Below, piece after piece: positions 23,279-34,035 of a stretch of DNA of 64,000 bases. A program made the position numbers and the translations under genes. The notes beneath the pieces are model-generated. The model ran no database searches. It was not told where the DNA came from and saw only the letters and a program-made list of their open reading frames with translations. Each line of letters begins with the position of its first letter. The stretch's first letter is position 1. This DNA is from Fistulifera solaris (taxonomy: Eukaryota > Bacillariophyta > Bacillariophyceae > Naviculales > Stauroneidaceae): contig AP026154.1 of assembly GCA_030295235.1 (NCBI GenBank), positions 306,001 to 370,000 on the forward strand, given 5' to 3'.

Positions 23279-24793
23279 ATGGCATTGTTTGTCCCCGGAA
23301 AGAAGACAAAACCAGGCACCGCCGGCTTGTCCACGGCCGAACTACGTTTGCGCCGCCGTAATGCTACGACGAACGAAGATCCGCCCACAATCGAAGCACC
23401 GTCCACTGTGGAAGCATTACTAGCAGAGCGGGAGCAACTGCAGAACAGTCTCCGTACCGCACAAACGGTGCAAAAACAGGCCATTACCTTGACCGAACGC
23501 CTGGAAAAACGGTTTGCTGCCGAGAAAAAGAAGTTAGAAGAAACCATTCAATCGTTAAGAGAACGTGAAAAATCGCTCGAAGAAGCAAACCAAACGTATA
23601 AGAACGATCTCGAGCAAGCAATCGAGAACTATCAGCTGTCTAATACAGAGAAAGCCGAGCTGGAAGAGCGGTTACAGACTAAACAGAACGAATACGAAAA
23701 CACAACGCAGAGCCTCCAGTGCGTGGTTGAGGAACAATGCTGTAGAATTGCTGAGCTGGAGAAGCTTACTGAGGAAAAGCAACAAACTATACAATCGCTT
23801 GAAAGTAATGTGAGTTTTTTGAATGGTGCAATGCAACAAACGCAGGAAGACTTTGAAAGCCAAAGACAGGCAATCCTAATACTGAACAGTGAAATCGCAA
23901 AACTACAAGATGATCTCCTCGCTGAACGACAAACCAGTGCGAATGTACAAGAAGAGTACAAGCAATCGACTCATTGTTTCGTTGATGCCAAGGCTAACGC
24001 TGAAAACGCTCTTGCTGAAATGAGAAAAAAGCTGGAAGAGGAAGTCGACGCTCGGCGTGCAGTGGAACTTGTCGAGAATAAACGGAAAAATCAAGTTACG
24101 ACGCTGCTGAAGAATGTCGATCAGAAGGAGAAACGCATTGAAGAGCTTGAAGCACTCCTAAAAACAGAAGAATATACGCGGCCTACGGTAACACAAGAAA
24201 TGTCCCAACTTCAGCCAGAAGGTGACGAAGGAGGACCCCATGAACCAATAATCTGCAACCAAAACGATTCAGACAGCATTGTTTCTGAGCACAGGAGTCC
24301 GGTTAAGAAGAGGACCTCGGAATCATTACCTGAAGAGAGGAAAAGAAAAAACAGCTTTAATGCTGAATCTTTCTTGATCAATCCAAAGAGGCGCTCGTTT
24401 AGCCCATCGAAGCAAGGAAAGGATATTTCTACTTTTCATTGGAAAGATCTTCTTGTCGGCCGGCAACCTTCTAGGTCTAGTTTCCTCGCCAAGAGAAGTC
24501 TAAACTACTCGAACAGGAGCCCTGGCGATCGTTCCCAGCTCCTATCTGAGAAAAGATCGCGTTATGCCAATCGCAGTCCCCGAAAATCTATCATTCATGA
24601 TAAATTTGGGATCCTTGTCTCAAAAAACTGCACAGCCCCCAAGGCATCTTGCAATACCTCTGCGGCACCGCATTTTACACCTGGCAAAGGTTCCAGCCCA
24701 CGTACGCAAACTGAATCTACATCATCGACTAAGTCGGATGTGATCTCTACAGTGTATACTGATGACGAGCGATTCAAAATGGTTGAGATCTAA
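23279..24793 (+). CDS. Coiled-coil protein with KPGTAGLS head and Ser/Thr-Pro-rich tail
   Basis: 504 aa, single exon, ATG at 23279. The head is FVPGKKTKPGTAGLSTAELR. Residues about 45-325 form a long coiled coil (repeats such as EREQLQNSLRTAQ, ELEERLQTKQNEYE). The tail (about 335-500) is basic, Ser-rich and carries many proline-directed sites (SPVKK, SPSK, SPGDR, SPRK, TPGK, SPRT) of the kind used by cyclin-dependent kinases. No known family is recognised. The same head occurs on the convergent gene at 25029..26371, so the two are paralogs. A structural role in the cytoskeleton, spindle or kinetochore with cell-cycle control is only a guess. Confidence 0.75.
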   Translation: MALFVPGKKTKPGTAGLSTAELRLRRRNATTNEDPPTIEAPSTVEALLAEREQLQNSLRTAQTVQKQAITLTERLEKRFAAEKKKLEETIQSLREREKSLEEANQTYKNDLEQAIENYQLSNTEKAELEERLQTKQNEYENTTQSLQCVVEEQCCRIAELEKLTEEKQQTIQSLESNVSFLNGAMQQTQEDFESQRQAILILNSEIAKLQDDLLAERQTSANVQEEYKQSTHCFVDAKANAENALAEMRKKLEEEVDARRAVELVENKRKNQVTTLLKNVDQKEKRIEELEALLKTEEYTRPTVTQEMSQLQPEGDEGGPHEPIICNQNDSDSIVSEHRSPVKKRTSESLPEERKRKNSFNAESFLINPKRRSFSPSKQGKDISTFHWKDLLVGRQPSRSSFLAKRSLNYSNRSPGDRSQLLSEKRSRYANRSPRKSIIHDKFGILVSKNCTAPKASCNTSAAPHFTPGKGSSPRTQTESTSSTKSDVISTVYTDDERFKMVEI

Positions 24794-25028
24794 TCATGCG
24801 ACTATTCGAAAAAGCCAATAAACGACCTTCTTACAGGTTTAATAGACATTTTAAGCGCATACTGTAGACTTTGCGGGATATGTTGTGCTAAGCACCGTCG
24901 AATGTCGTAACATATGTTTTGGTGCCGCTGTTCCTTCAATTTGCATCAGGGGGTCAATAACTGGTCCAAGTATGAACATCGTTTTCATCAAATGAGGGCG
25001 TAGTGGTAAAGTTGAATGAAGTCTTTGA

Positions 25029-26371
25029 TCAGGTTGTCGCACATTGGTTCTTTCTCTTGCGCTTTCGAATTATTTCATGACCCATATATGTCAATGATGG
25101 AAGAGAGGCACTTTTCTCCTCAGATGATGCAGCGAGACTATCCGTTTTCCAGGTGTCATTGAATATTTGTTTACGCAGTCCACCGTATTTCTTCCTTTTC
25201 TCTCCAGACGACACTTTTTGGCTGTTGACCGACCGTGTGTCACCAAGGCGAGAAAGGGAATCACCCTCTGCTATTCGCCGACGTTGTTGCATGGGTGTTG
25301 TGTGATCTTGTTTCCTGACCAGCAGTTCCGCATCGAAATCGTTTATGTCTTTTCATGTTGAACAATAGACAAAGATGTCCCAGCCTTCTCCAGTGCGGAA
25401 GCATGACGTGAAGACCGAGTGCTCTTCTTCGTCTTCCCTTTCTTCCCTGGGTTGGGACACCAGTAAACCGTTTTCAAATCTGGCTCGGTTGGTTCATTCG
25501 ACAAAAGTGCGTTCAGCTTGTGCTTGCCTATGTTAAGAGTCTGCTTTGCAACGGCAAGCGTTGACGCACGAGCGGCGGCCTCCATTTTGTTGCATTCCGT
25601 GAGCCGCTCAATGGCCTCACGCAATCGAGAAATGTTCAAAAAGGACTTTTTCATCCTATTAGCAAATAATATCCGTTCGGTTTCTAGTTCTTTCTTCTGT
25701 GCTTCTAGTTCTTGAGCATATTCATTTTGTGTCGTTTCTAACTGAAAGGTTTCTTCTCTGATCTCTTGTAAGCTCGTCTGTAATTGGATCGATTCGTATT
25801 GCGCCTTTTCCGTAACTTGCTGAATTGCTTCCCTCCTGGATTTGATATGAATCAAAGTTTGTTGAAATCCCGCTATGTCGGTCTCTAGTTCCAGATATTT
25901 CTTCTCTTCCGTTTGCAGCGATGCCCTCTCATGTTCCAATGCCTTCGATAACTCGGCGCGTTTTGCTTCCATTTCCTGAATTTGTTCTTGCAGCCGACAA
26001 CGATCGTCGCTAATAATTCTCTCTTGCTTTTCCAGCGATTGAATCTGACTTTGCAAGTCCTGTAGCAACTGCTGTTCCTCGTCCGGCAGGGAATGGAGAC
26101 GATCTTGCCGAATTTCTTCACCCGAATGGGAATGCCGCGGCTGCTCCGAATCATCCACGGGACCCACTACGATTCCTGCCTGCAGCTCAGTTGTTGAATT
26201 ATGTATTTCTTTTTCGACCGACGTCAAAGGTGTTACCAGAACTGGCACGTCATTGTGGCGTTCTCGCTCCAGTCTCTTCCTCTTGCGTTCACGTATCTCC
26301 TTCGCGCTCAATCCAGCGGTACCGGGTTTCTTTCGAATGCCAGGAATGAAGGGTCGAAACACTGGTTCCAT
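25029..26371 (-). CDS. Coiled-coil protein, paralog of the convergent KPGTAGLS gene (frameshift in assembly)
   Basis: ATG at 26371. The head is FIPGIRKKPGTAGLSAKEIR, matching the gene at 23279. A coiled coil covers residues about 90-270 (SQIQSLEKQERIISDD, TEKAQYESIQLQTSLQE). The frame stops at 25343, but a coding-like tail continues in another frame to 25029 (DFDAELLVRKQDHTTP...RRRIAEGDSLSRLGDTRS). One added base in the A4/T4 run at 25350-25353 joins them to 447 aa and makes the length divisible by three. The tail segment (FDAELLVRKQ) loosely resembles FHWKDLLVGRQ in the partner. Function is unknown. The 3' ends of the pair are 235 nt apart. Confidence 0.7.
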
Positions 26372-27146
26372 GGTCTGAAAATTTTAGGGTCGTTCTCTAT
26401 GAACACAATCGCATCGACGACAATAAAAGTCGAGGTCGGATTGAAATTCGAGAAGAAGACGGCGAGCCGCTTAGAGTAAAATTCGCGGCTACAATCAGTA
26501 TCTCGTAGAAAGTAGGCTACGTTTTTCTCCGACTTAAATAAATCGCAGTCCCGTGAAATGTGCATTGAATTTACCCTAGTATTCGGAAATCTAGAGGCAG
26601 TATTTCAAACCATGGACGTTAATATGCTCCACCAAAGGATAAATGGATTATGCATATCAACGATGGCGTTATCGTTGATAATGTTTCCCGCTCACATTGA
26701 TGACAACCATTCAAAAAGGATAAAACGGTAACAAATAGGTCCACTGATAAATGCACGCGAAGTGTCTTTTCGACTTTAATGGGTGTTGGTAGTGCTGTTC
26801 TTATTACCAATTTCACTCCAAACGCAACATCTCGTTGTTGATTTGCTTCGAAAAAAATTCGGGATCGATAACGACGTACTTTAACCTTACTCATAAACTG
26901 AAAGTGTGATAAGTGGCGTCGCTTCATCGCTCGACTGGATTGCAGTCACGAACGTGACAGTATCTCGTAACCTTAAGAAAGGCGAAAAGTGGTGAATTAT
27001 GGCTATCGTTTTTCTTTTTTCATGCGTGTTCCGTGTTCTGCGTATTTGATTGCCATTCCTCTGAACAAAGCCATTATATACTCATTACGAGAGATATAAT
27101 TCAGGTTCCTCCTTTGCTGATAGCGCAGTGGTAAGGGGGCCGACCG
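26372..27146. other. Intergenic, 0.78 kb, divergent promoter region
   Basis: Lies between the divergent coiled-coil and MFS genes. It contains a 15-mer (26937..26951) that recurs inverted at 53025..53039. A tRNA A-box-like string near 27120 has no matching B box and is rejected. Confidence 0.4.
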
Positions 27147-28834
27147 ATGGAGACACCTAACCATGAAACATCAAGACGGAGCGACACCTCTGGGTTCTTT
27201 CGAACATTCTTGACATGTTTCCTACATTCCAGAGGTGCTCTTCCGTTGTTGTTGGTCGGAGGTCTACTGGCATTCGGTATCGGATGCGTTGTGGCCATTG
27301 TAAGCATTTTCTCGTTCATATTGTCAATGATGCAATCCTCTTTCTCATCCAATGAAACGTCTTGTAGATTCCGGATATTCTTGCGACGCGCTATGCCATG
27401 TATCATGGCTTGGAAGGTGACCAGTCCTGTGACAGTTATGTAATAAAACCGCTGGGTTGTGTGGCTGGTTCCGAAGAGGCACAATCGGCGGCGGCCTTTT
27501 GGAATTTTGTCACCAAAGGACTGACGTTTGTGTTCAACCCGATCATGGGCAGTCGTTCCGATCAAGGACGCCGGCCGATTTTGATCACCGGTTTGTTTCT
27601 CTCGTGTCTTCCGGCCTCGGTGTTTTTGTTGCTGGTCATGATACCGACGCTTCATCCATTTTGGTTCAACATCAGTAACAGCCTGATGGGTGTCGTTGAC
27701 ATGATCAGCATCATGTTTGCTTGTCTTTCCGATACAATTCCTACCCAGTTTCGAGCGGCGGGTTTTGGTTTACTCATGAGCGCCTTTTACGGAGGATTTG
27801 CCCTGGCACCTTCTTTCATGTTGTTTCTGAATGCCCAACAGTTGGCGGTTACGTCTCTGGGACTCATCAGTACATCGTTCCTCTTTGCTCTTATCTTCAT
27901 GCCGGAGACCGTGTCAGAAGACGGGAGAAGGGTCAGTGAGGAGCAGCGTTTCCAATTACGACTAGAAAGAAACAATTGGATCAACTCGTGTTGCTATAGT
28001 CTCCGGCGACCACTTCGTGAAATGTCGATCCTGCGTCAGAGTCTGTCACTCCTACTGGTTACGATCGTATCGTTCTTGAGTGCCATGGTCTTTGCTTCGG
28101 ATGCTACACTGGTCCTTTATTATGCACAAGAACGCTTAAATGTACACCCTCACGATTTTGCTACCATGTTTTTGTTGCTGGGTGTAGTGGGGATCCTGGT
28201 ACAGGCCGCGTTCCTTCCACCACTGCTCCGAGTAATGGGAGAACATGCCTTACTGGTGGCGAGTTGTCTTTGTGGCGCAGTCCATAACTTGGTAAGTTCG
28301 TTTCTACTGCTTTCTAGTTTTAGTTGGCAACAGGTCTTGTAATAGACAATAAAAGAACTCACACTCATTGTCATTAAAAAGATGTATGGTCTGGCAAGAA
28401 AAAAGAAATCATTATACATCGCGTTTGTAGTGTCCCAATTTACCAAATTGAGTTTTCCAACCTTGTCCTCTCTCGCGTCGAAGCACGTTTTTGAATACGA
28501 ACAAGGTCGGTTACAAGGTGCGCTTTTTGCCACAAATGCTGTGGCCGGGGCGTTGGGTCCTCTGGCCATGGAATTTATATACAATCGAACCAAAGATAAC
28601 CTATTTCCTGGTTTCATGTTTGTATTCGCCGCATCTCTTTATTTCGTTGGTGCATTGGTGGCGACGATCATACCATTTGTGTCTGATGGATCGAGAGGGA
28701 TTGTATCATCTGACTTACAAGATCCACTCTTGGCGGAAATGCCTTCCGACGAACTTTTGGCACAAGAGCCAGATGAATGTCTCCAAGATGAGGTCCTGCA
28801 GAGACAGACCAAGGACGAGATAGTTTGCACATAA
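27147..28834 (+). CDS. Major facilitator superfamily transporter (MFSD14/HIAT1-like)
   Basis: Three exons 27147..27299, 27368..28291, 28382..28834; introns 68 and 90 nt, canonical ends; 509 aa, intact. The N-terminal segment LPLLLVGGLLAFGIGCV is TM1, followed by FVTKGLTFVFNPIMGSRSDQGRRPILITG, where the GSRSDQGRRP loop is the MFS signature between TM2 and TM3. About 12 membrane segments fit, split by a basic central loop (SEEQRFQLRLERNN...RRPLREMSILR). The C-terminus is acidic and cytosolic. It resembles the HIAT1/TetA-like branch; the substrate cannot be predicted. It ends 62 nt from the convergent DDRGK gene. Confidence 0.8.
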
Positions 28835-28896
28835 CCTTCTAACATGAAACCCCCAACAAAGTTCAGTAAAATTGTTTTAATACGCGTAGATTGTAG

Positions 28897-29724
28897 TTAT
28901 GAGGCGATGATTGGCACACACAGTTCCACGATATCCCCCAAAGTGACGGCCCCTTTTTCGCGAATTCGATCGGCAATCGATTGCAATTCATCCTCCGACA
29001 AGACAATAAATTGTTTCGATTCTAATATCCCGGTGACACGTCGCTCGACAAGTAGTTGTTGAATGCGTTGATGAACCGCAAAGGACGACGTATGGAATTT
29101 GGCTCCGAGGGCGACCAAATCGATCCTTCGTTGTGTCTGCACGCTACGCCACCAATCCTCCACCAGCCACGTTTTTCCTGGAGACGATAGAAAAATGTCT
29201 TTTTCTTCGTTTTCTTTTTGTTGTTGCAATATGCGTTCGGTTTGTTGTCTCTCTTGAATTTCGGCCGCCGCGGCCTGTCGACGCCCGCGTTTGAGCGCTG
29301 CTTCTTTTTGACTTTGTTGCTGTTGTCGTTCCTCCTGATACCGTTGTCGTTCTTCTCGCTCCGCCGCCTTGGCAGCCTTTTGTCGTTCTTTGCGTGATGC
29401 GGGTGGAGCGTTTGATTCCAAAGTATGGTTGGGTTCATCGTCGACCCTTACCACTGGTGCTTTGCGTTGTTGTTTCATGAGAAAATGTGCCCGGGCACGA
29501 CGTTGCGCTCGCGTCAAATGAGCGACGTCCGCTCGAGCGAGTTTTGCTTCATAGGGTGCATCGTCATCATCATCATCGTCATCCACGTGCGTTTTGACGC
29601 GTGACACAATCAAAACATAAACGACGACGGCGACTCCTACAAATCCGACGACGGAGGCTGTGAGTAAAGTATGATGCGAGAAGCCGACACCCACTTCCAC
29701 ACCTTCTGCTATTGTAGCGGTCAT
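28897..29724 (-). CDS. DDRGK domain protein (UFBP1-like), UFM1 pathway
   Basis: 275 aa, single exon, intact. One N-terminal membrane segment (LLTASVVGFVGVAVVVYVLIV, about residues 20-42) is followed by a run of eight Asp, an RAQRRARAHF motif, a long K/R/E/Q-rich helix (about 105-195), and a C-terminal winged-helix region ending in FIVLSEDELQSIADRIREKG. This order is that of DDRGK1/UFBP1, an ER-membrane adaptor that works with the UFL1 ligase in attaching UFM1 to proteins, notably at ER-bound ribosomes. The family match rests on architecture and the C-terminal motif. No other UFM1-pathway gene is in the window. Confidence 0.85.
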   Translation of the reverse strand: MTATIAEGVEVGVGFSHHTLLTASVVGFVGVAVVVYVLIVSRVKTHVDDDDDDDDAPYEAKLARADVAHLTRAQRRARAHFLMKQQRKAPVVRVDDEPNHTLESNAPPASRKERQKAAKAAEREERQRYQEERQQQQSQKEAALKRGRRQAAAAEIQERQQTERILQQQKENEEKDIFLSSPGKTWLVEDWWRSVQTQRRIDLVALGAKFHTSSFAVHQRIQQLLVERRVTGILESKQFIVLSEDELQSIADRIREKGAVTLGDIVELCVPIIAS

Positions 29725-30192
29725 GCTGTTACTGAAGGTAGAAGGAAGAAACTGCTTCTTAATCTTATTTAGTCTTCAAAACGCAAAGGAAATAAATGGT
29801 TTCCCTCCGAAAGCAGATGTCTACGTACATTATTGTTTTTTTTTTCGACAGACAAGACCCGGATGTTTGTGCCATTATTTTTGACATTCGACATCTTCCA
29901 AATACTTGGGTGTGGTTGACTGCAATACCATAATCAACCATGACATTAACATCGATCATTCGCATTAATATACGGTTGTTCACCATCAAGTCGACATCAC
30001 AACGTAGAAGAGGCCGAAGATTTTACGCTTCGAATGTCTACGTGAAATTCACGGATGTCTCAATCCTTTACATCAAGGCAAACACAAAATACGGAGTGTT
30101 GATAACATTTTACTGGGTACAAACGGGCTAAAATCCTTTCCACACAGCACAGTAGACGTACTTGCTATGATTTTTAAAAGTACAAAGTGGAC
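29725..30192. other. Intergenic, no gene supported
   Basis: Lies between two minus-strand genes. It contains a GGTTGACTGCAATACCATAA stretch near 29914, similar to other dispersed TGACTGCAAT sites. Nothing else was seen. Confidence 0.35.
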
Positions 30193-31344
30193 TCAAGCGT
30201 GAACGAGCGGTAATACTTTACCATCCTCACGGCCTTCACGTAGGACCAATTCGACCCGATTGACCATGTGATGCAACCTGGGAAGTTGCTTGTAAATATC
30301 CATCGCGACTTCAGCGGTCGTTACCTTCTTATCCCATAAGTTAATGGTGTATTCTGGTGTGTAAGCCTGCTGGACGCGATCTTGGTAGTCCTGGAGTGCC
30401 CGAGCATTGATTTCCCCCAGACGACTATGACATTCCGAGGCGTGATGGTTGTGTGAATCGCAAATGGCCTGTAAACCACTGTACGTTATCAGGACGTCGG
30501 AAACAAATTGAGGAGGCGGATCCTGCTTTCGGGCATGTTCGACGCAGGTGATGAGATCAAACGCACCAGCGTAATAAAAGTCGTTTTCGACACTCGCGTT
30601 CGGTTTGGCGTCCGTATGAATGATTTCGTGGAATTGTTCTCGGCACACAATGACCTCGGGATGCTCGCTAATTCGCCGGGACGACCAAACAACGGGTTCT
30701 CGTTCCGAAATCATGAGCGATATTGACCGATCACCGCTTTGCGCTTGTTGTAAAATGTAGTCCAGAAAATAAGGATACGGCGAGTCGTGGAGAGCAAAAT
30801 TGCCAGGCTGTTGCAGCATCTCCTTTAAATTCTCTTTGTCTTCTGCCAATGCTGCTTCGAGGTTCTGCATGGTACATTGGACAATTGCCGTGCGGAAGAG
30901 CCAGTGCCACCAAGAATTGTTCCGTGAATAGGCACAATTTCTGTAAAAGAAATAATTTTTCATTAATTTGTCGTGGAGGGCTTTCTTTTGACTCAACAAA
31001 AAGTTGTATTGACGGAAATACTCGTTGCTTCTTGACAAACGTGGCGGAGAGGGCACACAGGAGAATATATAATGAAATGACGGAATCCCCAGGCGACAGG
31101 TCGCCTCCATGGCGGTGCTCGTTCCTGTTGTGCCTTGCCCTGCATTTAGCAGAATAGTTGTCTCGCCGTCCGCTAGAGTAAGAAAGGGCTTCGCACTGTT
31201 GGGATGAATGCGAATGTTGTCAATCAATGGATAAAGGGTCCTCAGATAAAGAAGAGGTGTCGAGACACCCAGGTAAATGACCAGCACAAAAAAGCCAGCG
31301 GCCACGGAGATTCCGCTTCGTGTACGTCCTTGCATCACTTGCAT
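30193..31344 (-). CDS. Sulfotransferase-like type II membrane protein
   Basis: 383 aa, ATG at 31344, single exon. An N-terminal signal anchor (ISVAAGFFVLVIYLGV) indicates Golgi/ER lumenal topology. The lumenal part opens with LLNAGQGTTGTSTAMEATCR (about residue 66 onward), resembling the PAPS 5'-phosphosulfate-binding loop (G-x-GRTGTTS type) of sulfotransferases. Later come HDSPYPYFLDYI and ISEREPVVWSSRR, which resemble the lid and 3'-phosphate-binding elements. A carbohydrate- or protein-sulfating Golgi enzyme is the best inference. The loop has Thr where Arg is usual (GTTGT for GRTGT), so activity is uncertain. Confidence 0.55.
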   Translation of the reverse strand: MQVMQGRTRSGISVAAGFFVLVIYLGVSTPLLYLRTLYPLIDNIRIHPNSAKPFLTLADGETTILLNAGQGTTGTSTAMEATCRLGIPSFHYIFSCVPSPPRLSRSNEYFRQYNFLLSQKKALHDKLMKNYFFYRNCAYSRNNSWWHWLFRTAIVQCTMQNLEAALAEDKENLKEMLQQPGNFALHDSPYPYFLDYILQQAQSGDRSISLMISEREPVVWSSRRISEHPEVIVCREQFHEIIHTDAKPNASVENDFYYAGAFDLITCVEHARKQDPPPQFVSDVLITYSGLQAICDSHNHHASECHSRLGEINARALQDYQDRVQQAYTPEYTINLWDKKVTTAEVAMDIYKQLPRLHHMVNRVELVLREGREDGKVLPLVHA

Positions 31345-31961
31345 CGTTTGTTCGCAACGGATGAATGCGAGTTGCTATGTGAAAGGAAAATAATACTGAG
31401 TATTTCGTTAAGAGACACGCGAGCAACTACTTCAAAATAAGTCAAAGGTATTGTAAATTCTTGAGCAAAGGGGAAGATTGGATGAAGTAAATGTCGAAGA
31501 ACGCGGTGAGGTATGATTGACTACAGGATAGAGAGTACTACTGATAAAAAGCGATAAACTTGTGTACCAGGGTACTGGTAGTGCATCTCTTTATTGCGCC
31601 TGGCGCCGATCGCCGATAGATGACCTTGAGCATACATGTGACACGAGGCTGGCATGGGCCCCTTCTCCATGCCACATCCGCTGGCCATTTTTTTCTCTGT
31701 ACTCTGTATATAAAAAAAGCATTCTTTAAATATCCTTGCGCTTAAGGTTAGGACTTATCTGCGGGTGTTATTCATGACGCTTTGTAACTGTTGTACTGTA
31801 AACGCAGAGACTGTATACAATTGTTCGACACGCTCCGATAACCTTATTGCAATACGTGAGGCTTACACGTATCGTCATTCGTCATCCTTGTAAAAAGGAA
31901 AGCCATACCCTCTGCGGATACACTATTGACAATCTTTTTTTTATTAAGGAGTAGGTCTAGT
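31345..31961. promoter_or_regulatory. Divergent promoter region with TATA-like element
   Basis: 617 nt between the divergent starts at 31344 and 31962. A TATATAAA-like string lies at about 31706-31713, some 250 nt before the next ATG. A GGTACTGGTA motif lies near 31570. No gene is seen. Confidence 0.4.
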
Positions 31962-32524
31962 ATGATGAAACATCGACTTCTTTCATTGCTCCTGCTCATC
32001 GCTGCTATAGCACCAAAAGCTCAGAGTTTCCGGATTGTTCCGTCGTCACCAAGAATGTTTCGAACGATTTATGCTGCGCCCAGAAATACTTCCAGTTCTT
32101 TGCAACAACAGTTCAAAAACAGTTACGACGGATCTGAACGCGGGAATGTATTGTTGGGACTGTCGTTGCTTACATCGATATGGATTTTTAGCATTCCTCC
32201 CGAATTTCGACGCGCTTATTTTTGTGCGACACCACCGTGTGTCGAACAGCGGGCCGCCTGCAACGATTGTGTCACATTTTCGGAATGGAAAACGCGGTTG
32301 GTGGACTATTATCAGAATGGAGGTAAGCCAGACAGGGAATGCGCAAACAGCAGCAGCAAAAAGTTGTACGGAATAATAGTAAATGGTGCGGGGCCTCATT
32401 TTGTCGGTTTCTTGTGATTTCGAACGCTCGGGCTCTCCTCTTATCTACAGGTGGAGTTCAGTTTGATTTTTCCATCGACCCAAAAACAAAGCAATTTTGG
32501 GCCGAAACTTTGTCACGAGAATGA
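31962..32524 (+). CDS. Small plastid-type protein with one membrane segment, unknown function
   Basis: Exons 31962..32322 and 32451..32524 (intron 128 nt, GTAAGC...CTACAG), 144 aa. ATG at 31962 is preferred because the signal peptide follows at once; it ends AQS|FRIVP, a plastid-type cleavage context. The mature part has one hydrophobic segment (NVLLGLSLLTSIWIF), then EFRRAYFCATPPC, RAACNDCVTFSEWKTRLVDY and, across the splice, NGGGVQFDFSIDP. Four Cys sit in a CxxxxC...CxxC-like pattern. The ordered composition suggests a conserved thylakoid or lumen protein. No family is recognised. Confidence 0.7.
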
Positions 32525-32758
32525 CAGCGGTGCTCGAAAAAGGTATTATGCGGGTGTATTGAAACACGAAAGGGAGCGACCATAGTATTTTCAAAAAGAT
32601 GTGCATTATGTACGGAAACAAAAGAAGCACGGACAAAGGAATTTACTCATGTGTATCCATAGGATTGACAATACTTAAGAAAGAGAAGCAAAGAAAGCCG
32701 GTTGAGCGATAGAGGAAGAAGAGTAGGATAGGAGGAAAATACGTAAGAAGCCCTCAAC

Positions 32759-33347
32759 TTACATTGTCTTGTCATAAACAGCTTTGGGAACTATCTTCCA
32801 TTTTTCATGTTCCGATCGTCGCTTGGGAGGATCTTTATGTGCCGGATGAACCTTTGTTTTGGCATGATCTAACTTGATATCTAGATTCATGGGTGGCTCA
32901 TCCAGAGGCAGCTCGGGCAAGGCCTCCATACAATTTTCCAGCTTCTGAAGTAAGCTGTCCGTTCGTTGACGCTTGTATTCAGGAGAAAGTTCTGCGGATA
33001 CGTGAGGGTACAACGCTACATCGCCGGATTTAACGACCGACTTGAACGTCATGAGAAATAAAATCTCATTCCAGCTCTGGTCTTCTAAAATATCTTGCGT
33101 CAAGCGACGAACTGCATCAATACTACTCCGCATTTGAAAATCTCCCAATGACTCGATGGCTTTTAAAATGGCTTGTTGATAAATGCGCCGTGCGCCTAAA
33201 AATCACAACGATAAGAACGGGGCTTTTCTAACACAGCAACATGGACTCTCTCTATAGAGTGATCGCACCTTGTTGATGCCTCTCGTGCGAGACTTTCGGT
33301 CGACTTTCCGTCGACATGGTGGATTCGGTTCGGGTTGATTCTGTCAT
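32759..33347 (-). CDS. Basic helical protein, possibly winged-helix/H15-like
   Basis: Exons 33347..33269 and 33195..32759; intron 73 nt (GTGCGA...TTTTTAG); 171 aa with phases agreeing. After a Ser/Thr-rich start (MTESTRTESTMSTES) comes a compact helical unit, RRIYQQAILKAIESLGDFQ to YPHVSAELSPEYKRQR. Its spacing (AI..L...SSI.A....I...W...L......V..GD) loosely recalls the H15 linker-histone winged helix. The tail is Lys/Pro-rich. The fold is an inference; the exon structure is read directly. It is convergent with the gene at 31962. Confidence 0.55.
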
Positions 33348-33416
33348 GGTGTGAGAAGAAACGTTTGGTTTGAGAGTTTAAATAGGTATTAACACGATGA
33401 TGATAGATGCGGATTC

Positions 33417-33572
33417 ATGGCACGAGAGATCACAAAGCCGAACGAAGAAAATTCAGAAATAAATGAATCAAACAGCGATCCGAATCCGAGGCACGATCCG
33501 CCAGCGGTGACCGTAGCCAAGAAAGTAGGGGTTTGGTGCCGGTTCAGCGACACCACTGTTCTCCGTGAATAA
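33417..33572 (+). CDS. Possible 51-aa small ORF
   Basis: ATG at 33417 to TAA at 33572, in the divergent flank of the basic helical protein gene and only 69 nt from its start. The product is hydrophilic and Asn/Glu/Pro-rich (MAREITKPNEENSEINESN...) with one Cys. No family, presequence or splice extension is recognised. It may be a chance frame. Confidence 0.3.
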   Translation: MAREITKPNEENSEINESNSDPNPRHDPPAVTVAKKVGVWCRFSDTTVLRE

Positions 33573-34035
33573 ACATCCTTGCAAGACTATTTCCAGAACC
33601 TAAGGTTTAATCGACCAACTTCTTGTCATCGACATCCGCCCAGGATCCTATTTCAGCCCATGCACAGAGAGGATTGTGTTGCGTCAGGATCAAAGTGACT
33701 TGATAGTAGTGAAAGCTAACTGTAGAATAATCATCGAGTTGACATTAACATTATCGTAATAAAGTGAGTATATTATGATGAGTTCTAAACGCAAAGTAAA
33801 TCGCTTCTTCGAATTGTACTAGATTATTTCGTTCGAATTTTGGTAGCAACTATAAATGCACTGTCTCGCAATCACAATTTTTGCAAAAAAAATAATAGAT
33901 TAGACTAGCCTTCGCACAAGAATAAGGATGTAACATATGTATATAATGCGAGATGCAGTATGGCAATGGTCGGGTGTGTTCGACAGGGCCAATTTGCCCT
34001 GTCCCATTGGTTCACAAAATTTGGAATCATCAGGT
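33573..34035. other. Intergenic, no gene supported
   Basis: AT-rich 3' flank of the amino acid transporter gene. No repeat or RNA is recognised. Confidence 0.35.

Noticed and set aside
26619-26927. 102-codon minus-strand frame between the coiled-coil and MFS genes
   Set aside because: No family pattern is seen, it lies in a divergent promoter region, and its composition resembles non-coding DNA.
27115-27150. tRNA-like A box (TAGCGCAGTGGTAAG) before the MFS gene
   Set aside because: No B box (GTTCGA-type) follows at the right distance and no cloverleaf can be formed.
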